Shown: positions 1 through 13,200 of the stretch, in pieces | How positions within the stretch are numbered: the stretch's first letter is position 1 | Layout: each line of letters starts with the position of its first letter | Source of the DNA: Kuschelorhynchus macadamiae | Lineage: Eukaryota; Arthropoda; Insecta; Coleoptera; Curculionidae | NCBI GenBank assembly: GCA_030620095.1 | Contig: JAUTXW010002457.1 | Coordinates: 197,501-261,500 of the forward strand | Direction: 5' to 3' | Length of the DNA: 64,000 nucleotides | Notes under the pieces: model-generated | The model's input: only the letters and a program-made list of their open reading frames with translations | Told to the model about the DNA's origin: nothing | Databases searched by the model: none | Position numbers and translations under genes: made by a program

Positions 1-473
1 AACAGAACCCGAAATGTGTGAAAAATTTGCTTAAATTAATATTCCATGAAGGGCTAAAATGACATAGAAGACACATATGCGCCTTCTGTGTTAGGGCTTC
101 TACTAAGAGTTAGTTGTGTAATTTTTTTTTTCTTTAATTTTATTTATTAGGGACCTGCCTATTACAAAAGTATATAAGTTAGAATATTTTAATGGTTAAG
201 ATTACTGTAGTGGTTAACAAGCTAGTAATTGTAGTAAATCTAAACTAGTTATTGCAAAAATAAATTATGTTGCAATTATTCTATAACTATTTTAGAATTT
301 TCATTAAGCACTTAGATGACTTAACATCTGTGTATGTTATAAGATAAACTAAAGTACTCGTTTATATTGTTCAATTGATTAAGCATTGATTTGCTTCTTT
401 TCATTCCAACCCTAACATTTCACAATCCAACCTATAATGATTTTAAATTATAAATATCTACATACTTAATACA

Positions 474-2000
474 CTAAAAAAATTCTCTAAATTTACCTAT
501 GTTATCAGAAATATACAACCTACACAATTGCTTATGCACTGCAATATTTTCAATTTCGACAGGTATAAGATTAAAAAATTTAGGTGCTAGATATTTAACA
601 AAGCGAAAATTAATATTTTTACAACAATCTGGTATGATGATATGTCTATTTATTTTATTTCGAGTTTCATAACAGTGGTTGATATAATTTCTTAAATCAA
701 CATTTTTATATACATAACAGCATATTTCCAAGATATACAAAGACCTGACGTCAAGAATTTCATTTGAGTAGCGTGGTCTAAATGGAAAACGTCTGTTCTT
801 TTTATTTATTATTTTTGGAAATAGTTTTGCACAACACTCAGTGGTTTAATAGCATTATTGTACTTACCACCCCACAAAATAATGCCGTAATGCATCAATG
901 ATTCAACCATGACTCGATACACTGAAATTATCATATTTTTACTAAGTATATTTCTTAAAATGTAAAATTTATATATTAATTTTCTTATGCTGGTAGTCAG
1001 TTTCTGAACTTGATGGTCCCATTTTAAGTGATTATCAAGCATAATGCCTAAACATTTTGTAAATTTAACCTTCCTAACTACCTCATCTAGATTATCAATC
1101 TTAATAAATTCAAAATTTGGGCGGTTTGCATTATTCGGAGAAAATGTTATATAATTTGTTTTTGTTATATTTAAGGTTAATTTGAAGGTGTCAAGCCAAT
1201 TTTTTATTTTACAGATACCTTTTTTAACACACTCTGTAGCCTCTTGCCATATTTCAGCAGAAAAAATAGCTGCAGTATCATCTGCATAAGATATTATTGA
1301 TCCTTTATGTAGATTTAAGCTGGTTAAAGAATTAATGTAGCTAATAAAAAGTATAGGCCCAAGCACCATTACTTGAGGCACCAAAATTCTTATATTTAGT
1401 GGATCACTCAAAATATCTCCTACTTTGACACATTATTTCCTGTAGTTAAGGTAACTCTGAAAGACATCCAATACCATTTGTTTGGAGAAAATTTAAGAGC
1501 CTCTCCTTAAGACATTTTCCGAAAATCTTAGAAAAGTTGTTGATTACACTAATAGGTCGATAATTATTAATATCTAATTTATCTCCAGATTTATATATTG
1601 GGGTTACTATTGAAATTTTAAAATGATCTGGAACTATGCCAGTTTTAAATATTAAATTTATTATATGTACAAGGGGAGCTATTAGATATTGATGTGTTTT
1701 TTAATATTTCTAACACCAAACTATCTATGCCAGGAGCACTATCGTTCCTAAGACTATTTATTTGTTTTATAATTTCATTATTCTTTACTGCTTTCAAAAA
1801 CAGGGACGATAACTGATTTGAAGCTGTGTTGTTTTTTTGAGTAGGTTCAATAATTTTATCAAGCATATGAATTCCAACATTTACAAAGTGCAAAAGTTAG
1901 CCATGTCTTTTTTATCTGCAAAACAGAATTATGGTCAGTAACAGGCAAAACATTATCACATTTAGATGCATGAATACTACTAGTAGCTTCAGATATTACT
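474..2000 (-). pseudogene. Non-LTR retrotransposon (LINE) reverse transcriptase remnant
   Basis: Reading on the - strand from about 2000 down, pieces of one reverse transcriptase appear in order. An N-terminal piece near 1645-1893 contains NDSAPGIDSLV. A YRPISVINNFSKIFGKCL block lies near 1480-1570. The catalytic part at 809-1411 holds VLGPILFI and the YADDTAAIF active-site box, followed by the thumb region (KCLGIMLDNHLKWDHQVQ). A C-terminal piece ends at 474. The segment between the fingers and the GPILF box is missing, and several frames are used, so this is a dead copy. The family is probably Jockey/CR1-like, judged only from the box spacing. Sequence from 1 to 473 is AT-rich and probably includes its 3' UTR. 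Confidence 0.8.
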
Positions 2001-2239
2001 TTCAATACTTTAGATTATTACCCCCGACATAGAGGATATTTAATAGACACATACAAAATCTTAATGGATACTACTCATGTAATATTGATTTCTTCCAATT
2101 AGACACCAATACATTCCTGCATGGTCATTCCCTGAAGCTATCTGCAGGTCTTAGCTACAGACTATCCTGAAAAATGTTGCCCCTATTTTGTTAAATTTCA
2201 ACATAAACACCTTGATCCTAGTCTTAATTAAATTGATAA

Positions 2240-3340
2240 CAAAATGCTTAACGTCCACATATTTCATTTTTAAGGGACCTTTTATGAACAAACATTGGGT
2301 GCCACCATGGGATTGCTATCTTCTGTGGTAGCGAACATTTTTATGGAGGCTTTAAGATTTGCTCCTTCTCAACCTAAATGTTGGTTTCGTTATGTAGATG
2401 ATACTTTTGTAATATGGCCTCATTGAGAGGAAAATTTATATTTTCAGATCATCTAAACCCACAACATTCTAATATAAAATTCACTATGGAAATTAAGTCA
2501 GATTGTGCCTTTCCCTTCTTTGGTGTGTTAGTACAAAAAAAAAAGAGAATGGTGCCCTAGGACACACTGTTTGCAGGAAACTGGCACATACAATTATATA
2601 TTTAAATTTTAGTTCTCACCATCATCCATCTCAAAAACAATCAGTCATCAGTTCGTTAGTCTTTAGGGCCTTGGCAATATATGATACAAATTCAATTCCG
2701 AAAGAAACAGAAAAACTGGCTTAAGCTTAAGTTTGTTTAAGCTTAAGCTTAAGCTTAAACAAACGGATATTCCACCGAAGATATTAGGCGTTCCATTAGA
2801 TATTATAATAATCCCAGACCTAAACCAATATTGGATACTCAACCATTAAGTAGTGCAGTTTTACCTTTTATTCAGGGTACTACAGATAAAATTGCAAGAA
2901 TTCTGTGGGGATCCAACATTCGCACAATCTTTAGTACACACAAAAAGATCGGGCAATGCTTAAGGATACCAAAAGATGTAATTCCTTTGCAATATGAAGA
3001 ACTTTATAAAATTCTTTATTCCTGTTGTAAAGTGTATATAGGTGAAACTGGACGGTCTGTATCTATTAGGCTTAAGAAACAAATTGATCATTCGCTGTCG
3101 CCGAACACCAGCACGTGTCAGGACACATGATTAATGTAAAAGGTACCAAGGTTTTTGCATCAGTCTCAGGTTATTATAAATGAAAAATGAGATGAGTCCA
3201 TTGAAATTATCAAGCACCCTGCTATATCTTAAGTGGAAACGAATCATCACAGTGAGTCACACTTCAAAGGGCACAGGTCGGGTATAAATACCCGCAATTG
3301 CAGGCGAAACGTCAGGAAGTAATTCTAATTTGACATGATT
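2240..3340 (+). pseudogene. Penelope-like element remnant (RT plus GIY-YIG)
   Basis: The + strand encodes broken pieces typical of Penelope-like elements. Near 2270-2430 are the RT motif B (GATMGLLSSVVANIFMEAL) and motif C (FRYVDDTFVIW), the latter ending in an in-frame stop. At 2503-2724 comes the segment with HTVCRKLAHT and the conserved HHHPSQKQSVISSLVFRAL stretch. At 2831-3130 lies the C-terminal linker with a GIY-YIG nuclease start (KVYIGETGRSVSIRLK). Downstream at 3270-3325 is a short hairpin followed by GCGAAACGTCAGG, the kind of sequence found in Penelope pseudo-LTRs. There are several frameshifts and stops, and no intact ORF. It sits upstream of the first visible dyskerin exon, probably in a dyskerin intron. 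Confidence 0.8.
2731..2764. repeat. Perfect 34 bp palindrome of TTAAGC units
   Basis: The stretch is its own reverse complement over 34 bases. It is built from repeated AAGCTTA units framed by GTTTGTTT and AAACAAAC. More TTAAGC units lie just before it at 2719-2730. It interrupts the Penelope-like coding remnant. Confidence 0.85.
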
Positions 3341-3399
3341 TAAACCCAACATCTGTGATCTCTTAGTTGACTCCAGCCGTGAAAGCTTTCGTACTATAT

Positions 3400-4138
3400 T
3401 AGTAGTAGTAGCGGTAGAAGTTGAGGAGAGGCCTTAGCCATGCCAGAAAGCCAAATCTGGCCCTTGCGGATTACCACAAGATATCACCCCCCAACCATTT
3501 ATATCACATCCCTAGCGTCCTCGAACTTTCCACACATATTAATATAGGTCGGGATGTCCTTAATAACTTCCCTTTGCAGCACCACTCCCAGAATGTCTGG
3601 CTCTAGCTTCGCACCTACACAAATAGTGTAATGAAGATTCCTCCTCACCACATGCATTACAGGTCGAGTCCCCCTCTATAGCAGTGGTAGGTGTCTCTTC
3701 AAATGGCACCCCTATGAGGGAGCTAATGATTCGCCTATTTCTAGTTGCAACTAGGCCTTCATACTATATTTAAAAAAAAAAAAACGTAGTAGCTTTTGTA
3801 GTGTTAAACTGTTATATAACCCACATGATATGTGGGTTACTTTGAGAAGCCTCACTAGTTAGTGATCAAACTGGATAACAGACACAAAATATAACGATTG
3901 ACTTTGAAAATCGCGTTGTCGTTTAATAAACAAGAAACATGTTTAAAAAAAACTTCTTATTTGAATTTATCTAATTTTTATAAGAGGTAACTTACAGGTA
4001 AATCATCTTAAACACGATGTTGCAATAACTAACACTTCAGGAAATCATATTTTTTTATTATTTTTTTGGATATGCGTTTTTTATGATATTATAAAAGAAT
4101 TGACTATTTAGGTTTCTAATACCCTGTATCTTTTTTAG
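3400..4138. other. Intronic sequence upstream of dyskerin exon
   Basis: No gene is seen here. The stretch is AT-rich, with a poly(A) run near 3770-3785, and ends in a polypyrimidine tract and AG (4131-4138) that forms the acceptor of the next exon. Confidence 0.5.
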
Positions 4139-4289
4139 GTAAATGCAGTCTGTTATGGAGCAAAAATATTACTTCCTGGTATCTTGAGATATGATGATAA
4201 TATTGAGCTAAATGAACAGATAGTTATTGTGACTACAAAAGGAGAGGCGGTAGCCCTAGCCATTGCACTGATGACAACAGCCACTATAG
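4139..4289 (+). CDS. DKC1: Dyskerin exon, PUA domain first half
   Basis: The exon follows TTTTTTAG and ends before GTATAT. It reads VNAVCYGAKILL onward to MTTATI and leaves one base (phase 1). Protein similarity to animal dyskerin is obvious throughout. Confidence 0.92.
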
Positions 4290-7200
4290 GTATATAATTA
4301 CATTATTTTTATAAATAGATTTATTATTAATATATCTACAAAATTGCTACATTAAAAGTTACTAAAAAAATCATGTAGAATTTTACCCTACACTACAATT
4401 AGTTTATTCATCATGTTTCCAACATTAAAAGATATTCTGGTGTTTTGGAGATATAATCCCTTAACTTTACTCCATCTAGTACATACAAAAAGCCTATGCT
4501 CTATGTCATCTTCACTTCCGCAGTAAGGACACTTAAAGGATTCTGCTCTTCTGCGGACAAATAGGTAAGCTGGGGCCGGATAGGGTCTGTCTGAGGAAAT
4601 AGTCGTTTGGTCTGCCTTTCCATCTCTGTAAATCGAGTATTAGTAGATATGTCCATCTTATGTATACCCCTCTGTCCCATTTCGCCTGCCACCTATCCAT
4701 TAGGTTGGCTGTGGATGTTTGTTTATTCACTCCCATGTATGTAGGCTTGTGTTAGCTACATTCATTGGAATCTCTTCATTCTGTGCTTATACTACTAGGG
4801 CAACATTGTAAGCAAAACCCACCAGTGTTACTCGGGCATCTGTAATCTAAACAGTTGGTCATAGAATTGGTCAGCAGAATTCGGCTCTCCGATAGATAGG
4901 AAGCAATTAACCTGATATTTTCCTATCTCTTAACTATTGTAGTAAGAGTTGCCTCGCGATGCGCTGTTAAAAGCGTTTTCAGACGTCGATGCTTATTAGG
5001 TCGGTGGGGATAGGCTGCCGCTTCATCGGCGATTCTTTTGACGACAATCCCAGCGTCTGCCTTCCCTTCCTGAGACCAAATTGCTTGTCTGCCAAGTCTC
5101 TAGTTCGTGTCAGCTCCTAGTTGTTTCGACTTAGTATTAAATGCTTGTAAAGCTTACCTTCCCCATTGGATATGCACAATATTCTGTAAGAGGTAGGAGG
5201 TCCCTTTTCTTAATAAAACAAGCCTTGCCGGTTTCCACTCCAAAGAAAATAGGGATTGTTGTGAAAGCTGGTTATATATGGCCAATGTATATTTTGGTTT
5301 CGCAAATGCCATTGCCTTAATTATTCCCATTGCAACTTTTTTTAGTTCTTCTTCCGAAAAATCTATTGTGTGTGTTATTTTTGTATTTTATGCTTTATAT
5401 TTAAATCTATTTTGTGTTTTTGTGTTCACTCTGTGCTATGTTTTTTATACATCTAAGTACTATATGTTGAAGTTTTAATTTTATACTTTTTAAACTGAAT
5501 ATAATATGCATTATAGAAATTTATATATTTTTATATGATCATATTTTAATATACAACTTTGTATTTGTTCTTTGCTTGTTTACACAGTCAACTTGTTTTT
5601 GTTGTTGCTTAGTTTAAGTTTACTTGCTTTGTATATGAGATTTTTCTTAAATTAAAATAAAGCTGTTTTTGACTTTGACTTTGACTAAAAACCTAGTGCT
5701 AGTATCACAGTTAAATATCACATTCTGGTGGGATGGAAAGAGGTGCTTTACCACTTCTTCAGTTGTTTTCATTGTTAAGTTTAATCTAGGGGGGTACCCC
5801 AAGATTCCCTGCATTTTGGCAGATTTCCTTTTAACGGTATAATCACTTACCAGGAATGTAAATATAGATATTCCTGGATTTTAATATATTTATGTTCCTG
5901 GTAACTTATTTTACTAATATTATGTAATTTGTGATGCAAGCAAATTTGATGAATGTTGTAACATTCATCAGTTCATGACACGTAAGGTTTATATTCTAAT
6001 ATAAAAATGTAATTATTTTTTTCCAGCTTGTTGTGATCATGGTGTTGTTGCAAAAATCAAGAGGGTTATAATGGAGCGAGACACATATCCTAGAAAATGG
6101 GGCTTAGGGCAAAGGGCTAGCCAGAAAAAAATTCTTATCGCTAAAGGAGAGTTAGACAAGTATGGACGACCAAATGAAAATACGCCAAAATCGTGGTTAA
6201 ACAGTTACGTAGATCTTGCCGGGTATGTTACCTATTGTATGTTTTTATGGTGTAAGAAGTAAGGAAATTCTTTGAACTATAAAAAGAGTCAGTGTATCTA
6301 AATAGTGCTAAATATATTGTGGAAAATCAATTACTTATTTAATGTATAGCATTGTTTAAAAAAAATATAAGAGAAATGTTTCATGTTTATATTAAAGTTG
6401 CATCAACTATTGCTTCCCTCAATATATAAATTTGAAGTAAGGTATTCTTGTTTAAAAATTGTTTTCTCTAACTATAGGCTTCTACTACATAATTATAGTT
6501 GTAAAACATTGAAAGTACTGTCATATTTAGCAAAAATATGAAAAAAGGGGGAAACTAGAAATAGTGATTTAAAAATCTAAATAAGAATTGGCGTAAGACC
6601 TTTGTTTTTCTTTCAGTAAACCAGAAATTAAAAAAGAGGTCGATGAAAGCCAGACAGTAGAAACTGCAGAGGAGGAATCAAAAAAAGTGAGTTGGTGACA
6701 ATTCTTTAATATAACTATTAAGTTATTTAATTTCTAAACTTGTCTGATTATCATGGGTTATATTTACAAAATAAAGTGTTTAAGGCAATTACTTATTAAT
6801 ACTTTGATTTAGAAAAATACGGACAACACAGAATAAACATTAATTTACTCCTCAAAAGTATCTGAATATAAACTGATTGTATGCCAAGGAGTGATGGTTA
6901 TTTTTTGTTATTAAGACTAAAATTTCTAGAATATATTCAAGATAAACCCTTAATTCCAAAATTAATAAAAATCTTTTTTGTGAAAAGTACTCTTTTCACA
7001 AAAAATGATATCCATGCCTAGTCAATTATAAATAACATAAAACCGAATGTTTTATATATTGAATTACTAAAAAAAAACAAGTTAAGATTGTTGCAAATTG
7101 TATTGGATTTCACACTCATTAACTTTGCTATTACTATGAAGAACTTCCAAAATCTTACCAAAAAAAAAAATTATAATGAAACCGTGCATACATATTTTAT

Positions 7201-10200
7201 TACACATATGATGAGAGAATACTGCATTGTCTACAATACACATCACTCAGTTCACAAGTAGGGAAAATATCAAAATAAACAAAAATTAAAATATGATATG
7301 TAAGTTGTATCAGTCTGTCAACCTACGTGATGCGTAAATATTATAAAATATCTGACTTCAAACTCAATAAAATTGCTTTCATTAATAAATGATATTTGAC
7401 CTTGAATAGAAAATGCGTCTGAAGAGTTTCTGCAATATTTTCTTAACTTATTTTGTTTTATTTAGCGAAAACACAGAAGTTCGGACATGTCACAAGAAAC
7501 GGTAGAGGGAGCAGAAATGAGTCCAGTTAAAGAGAAACACAAAAAAAAGAAGCACAAAAAGGATTCTGAACGTTCTGAAGAGGCAAGCATTCAAGGGACA
7601 GAAGACAGTGGCACTGATAAAGATGTAAGTAAAATATACCTGAGAGTAATGTTATGTTGATTAAGCAAGAATTACAAAACATAAACATTAATAATGGGTT
7701 ATTGTTATTATGTTATTATATGATTAAACATAGTAATAAACTAAATTGGAGTTTACAGGTAAAAAGTCTCTAAAAAATTAACTCTAGCTTGTTATGTGCT
7801 TAAAGTCTTAGGGAAGATCTGTGATAATTTTGCTCTTAAGCAAGTATACAGTATTGTGCGAATTAAATGAACACTGGGAATTTATTTATTATTTCAACTT
7901 GGCAACATTGCGGTGACAATTCTGACAGGTGTTTGTTGACATATCCCATAGCTTGTCATTCTGCATTATGTTATTGCTAATGTCATTCGTTTTGGAGGTT
8001 ATTGTAACTAAGTTACACTTGTTTTGTGGTTTGGGAGAAATATCACGTTTTAGTTAGTGTTTTCGTGTTTGCGGCATCATGGACATCACGCCAAGGAAAA
8101 AGAAAGGATAATTACACTTAGTCAGCACACATCCATGACGCAAAGGGACATTTTAGTGTTCCGTAAGCTTGGGAGCTGTAAATAAGTTAATTAAACAAAA
8201 AAAGGAGACTGGATCAGTTGAAGTTCAATGGCAGGGGAAATGTGGGAGAAAAAGAAAGACAACTTCCCGAGATGAGATGTTTCTTTTGAGAAACAGCAAG
8301 CTAAACCCTAGAAAGACAAGCTATGACCTTCAGCAGGACTTGGAAAAGGCTGGAGTGAAAATTGACTCTACAATTCGCAGACGTCTTTTGGAGGGAGGAA
8401 GAAAAGCTGTAAGACCTCAGAAGAAACAGCTTCTAACAGAGGCTATGATGAAAAAAAGGCTAATTTGGGCAAAAAAATATGCTTACTGGACAGAAGAACA
8501 CTGGAGAAATGTCTTGTTCTCAGATGAGACACACTTTTTAGTGCAGGGGTACCGATCAAAGTTCGTGAGAAAGGTGTGGATGAAAAGTTTACTGCAGCTC
8601 ACTTGGTTCAAACAGTGAAACATCCAGTCAAAAAGATGTTTTGGGGCTGTTTTCCATATAAGGGAACAGGAAAACTTATACCCATTGAAGGCATGATGAA
8701 CAGTGAAAAATATAAAGCAATGTTAGAAACATGTTTGTCTAGAGAACTGGAAAAAGTTCAAGCAGTTGGCAAACCAATCTTTCAGCAGGATTCAGCACCA
8801 TGCCATGTTTCGAAGATGGTGAAATATTTCAAGGACAAAAAGGTTACCCTACTAGAGTGGCCTGGAAACTCACCAGACATTAACCCAATTGAGAATTTGT
8901 GGGCTATATGCAAGGCTAGATTGCTAAAAATGGATTGTACAACCAAAACTAAGATGATTGAGGCTGTCATTCAGGTGTGGTTTCGAGATGACAAAATTAA
9001 AGATAATTGCCAAAAATTAATTGATTCGATGTGAGTTGAAGCTTTATTAAAAGCCAACGGAGGACATATCCCCTATTAAATAATATTAAAATATGTATTT
9101 ATAAACTTGTATTTTGTATTTTTTCTTTTAATAAACAATATTTAATGTAAATCTTTCTGTGTTCACATTAATTCGCACAATACTGTACTAGGCATGTTTC
9201 ATTTAGTATAATTCTTCTGCTATTTACGATAAGATATAATACTACTTACAGAAATGTTTCCCTTGAGAGTAATTTCTTAACAGTACCCTGAATTTAAATT
9301 TTGTTACTACTAAAATATATACATTTCAATAAAAATAAATATATCTTCTTTAATCGAGAAAGATCTCATAATACCAAACATAATTCTCTCACGACACAGT
9401 CTTACACTAACAAAGAAATTACCTTTATACATGGAAGCAAATATTTCACAAACCAAGAAGATACGAAAATCTATCACCTACAATATTTACTAAGATAAGT
9501 TCAGTGAAAAAACTGCTTATTTCTAAATGCTATTCTAACTACATAGAATTTCTAAAATATACGGGTTTTGAAATTGTAAGTATTTGTTATCTTACATTTA
9601 TGTAAGAATTCATGATTTCTAGTTTATATATATTTCCATCATACAATGTAAATTGATTTTTACATACAAGTGTGCAAATATCTAAAAATATTTCTGCAAA
9701 CAAGTGAAATTTATGCTAATTTTCTAATTCATTTTATTTAGCGAAAACTTAGTAGTTCCGATGTTTCACAAACAGTGACAAAGGAGGGAGATGAAATAAC
9801 TCCAGTACAACAAAAACACAAGAAAAAGAAACACAAAAAGGATTCTGACCATTCTGAAGAGACAAGCACCCCAGTGGCCGAAGAAAGTACAACTGAAGGA
9901 GAGGTAAGAAAATTTATTTTAAATTTAGTTTTTGCATAACCCGACGTTAACACCTGTCCTGTCCTTCTCGTATTATTTTTAAACTGATCTATAAATTCCT
10001 GATTTTTTTAATTATGTTAGGTATAATTGAATATATTTGAATAGTAGTACAATCTAAAGCGTGTGAATGAACAATGTGACCTAGGAGTCGTTTTTAATAA
10101 GAGCATGACATTTGAGCAACACATTCTAACAAGGATCCAGGAGTACAACCGCATCTTGGGATTAATTACCAGAAACACAAAGAGTTTTGGGTGTGATGTG

Positions 10201-13200
10201 TGTTTTACTTTGTTTGATTCATTGGTTCTGCTAAGGTTGGAATATTCATCTATTATTTGGTCCCCCAATTATGAGCTTTAGATAAAACATATAGAGAGTG
10301 TACAGAGAAAGTTTTTAAAGTACATGTATTTTAAGAGGTTTAAAGTATATCCTCAGAGAGGATGTGATCAGGACCACCTTTTAAGGGTTTTTGGTAGGAT
10401 GTCTTTGGAGGTCCGTCGCATTAGAATTTGTCTGTACACACTATTTAAAATATTGAAAGGCCACATTGAACACCCAGACTTACTCGGTCAGCTTCCATTT
10501 GCTATTCATCAAAATAACACTAGCAATAAAAAAGTATTTTATCTTCATTTTGCGAGGACTAATATTTACAAAAAGTCGCCTATATATCAAATGTGTTATT
10601 ATTTCAATGAGTATGCTAATGACATAGACGTTGATACCACAAGTTTCAGTCAGTTCAAGAAAAAGATTGATCTGAGATTAAATAGTGTAAATAATTCATA
10701 AATGTTGTGTATTATTCTGTTTTTTTTTGCTGTTTTTCTGTTATTTGGTTGTTATGTGTTAGAATCACTGCAGTTCAAGGTTTCTTGTTTGTTTCTTATT
10801 TTCTCTTTTAAACATTTTTACATAATACTATTGGGCTTAAATTTAGTAGTATAAGGACATTTTTACTCAAATAATTGCTGTAATGTTAGTTGTAAGCTAG
10901 TTTAAGTGTCTGTAATTGGCATAAGCTGTAGATATTTTATGAATAAATAAATAATATTCAACAAGCAGGTAATAATGGATGAATTGCAACACCCGCTTTC
11001 CAATTACCGTTACATGCGAGTGAAATACTATGTTTTTTACACTGCTAAAAAACTAAAGGTGGTTTTATATAAGAAGACTTTCTTTTGTCTTCTGTTTCCA
11101 TAACTTTTAGTTCAGATTATTTTTATTTCATGACGACTGTAAAATTAAAAGTAAAAAATATAATTTTGTTTATATTATGGTGCCTACATTGCAGGAAAAA
11201 ACGCTAACAAATATATTAATATGTGGAACCAAAAAATTAATTCGTAAACTTCATTCAGAAATAAAAAAGTTGGGTTAAGTTGTGAATATGTTGTCTTTAA
11301 AAAATTTAGTGTTTAGTCACGATATACAAAGATGGTATGCTATTTTAGTCGGTTATTTTAAACCACGGGCGCGCATTGCCTCACCAGGGTAACAGTGTGT
11401 TGTTGTTTTTGAATATGCAACAAACCTTAAGGATATTTTAAACTATACAAAATTAAAAATCTCTGCTTGTGCTGTTGCTTGTTGTATAAAGTGTCGTTCT
11501 TGGCAAAACTATGAATGGTGCTTGTCGACGAAATTACAAAATAAATATAAGAGAAGTTAAAGGCAGTTTGTTTTTATCCTTCAATTACACTTTCTTTATT
11601 AGGCTTCAGATTAAAATTTGATTATAACATCTGCCACATATATGTATTGTTTTTTTTAGAGAATAGTGGATGAAAACATTAGACAGGGTAAATGGTGTGG
11701 GATTATTTTACACAATAATCGGTTTGAAATATTAACTTTAAATTTAACAAACGTGTTATAGGTTATAATACTCAGATTATTTTTGAGAGTAAGCTTTAGG
11801 TCAAGGTGGTAAATGAGTAGGAAAGAAAGATAGGAAAGACGTTTATTATGCAATTATTATATAAAGAACACAATACAATAAAGTGTGACATTCCATGTCA
11901 CCTACTCAAAAAAAAGGAATTAACAAAAAAAAATTAAATATTAATTAATATATTAAATAGCATTGAGGACTAACCAACCCAACTCTGTTGTGGCATTTTT
12001 TGAAATAGTAATTTCTTGTATTTTCTCTTAAAAGAAGCATATGAGTTATTAATTTCAAGTTAAAAACATCAGAGTTAAGTAGTTCTACTGCCCGAAAGGC
12101 AAACGAACTCCTAAACTTAGCTGTGTGATGTCGAGGTATACAAAATCTAACTATATTTCTAAGATTCAGTTGATGTAGGTCCTGACTGGAAATTATATGG
12201 TTCCAGAGATATTCCGGGTGCCAAGCTTTGAATATTTTAGAAATGAGAGCACCAAAATGAATTGTTGTACGATATTTAGATTTTAGAATGTGATTTCGAA
12301 CATGTTTTGGTTATATGATTGAATTTGTTTACACAACACCAAGCGAATGTACGTATTTTGGGCTAATTGAATTTTTCTTTGGAATTTATGGCTTATATAA
12401 TTAAAATAAACAACACTGCAGTAATCCAGAAGTGGATAAATGAATGATTCAGTCGACATTAGTTTGTTTTTTTTCTGTCAAAATGTATTTGAAGGAATAT
12501 AAGCTCTGTAGATTAATATACATTGCGGTAAGTTTTTGTATATAATACAAAATATAAATTTGCATAGAAAGCCGTATTTAATCTATTATTTTCTTTTTTA
12601 CTTTCCTCATAAAAGGAAAGTATTGGAATCACCGAAAACTCACCCTCCCAGGTTTTTACGGATCTTCACGTTTTAGGGTCCCTAGATGCCAAAAAACATG
12701 TTTTCTCAATTCCATTAGCCTGTTGGTCTGTTCATTGTTTAGCTAAAAAACTACTCACCTGATTGACTTCAAATTTTGGCAAGCATTAAGGGTCATCTGG
12801 GGATAGGCTAGTAACGTTTGGTAAAAATCCATTATGGCAAAACAAAATGGCGGATTGGTGAAATGTTCAAAAAATTATATATTAATAAAAGTTAGTTGTC
12901 CTCAAATTTTGCATAAAAATTAAGTGTTACATAAAAAGAACTGATAACATTTTGTTACAAAATGGCGGCCTAATAAATTATTTATAAATATCAGCGTGAG
13001 AAAACTACTTATTAGCATTAAGTGTGATATAAAGATAAACTAGTAAAATTGTGGTATGAATTTAAGATGGCGGAACATAAATGAACTTCTTTTGCCTCAG
13101 TAAAACAAGACGCGGTTAAGCGATTTTAACAGGAAAAACAGTATTAAGAATGTTGAGAGAAAACTAACTAGAAAAAAGACAAAATTTGCAATTTTAAAAA

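Noticed and set aside
8782..8970. - strand open frame inside the mariner element
   Set aside because: Shadow of the transposase catalytic region on the + strand.
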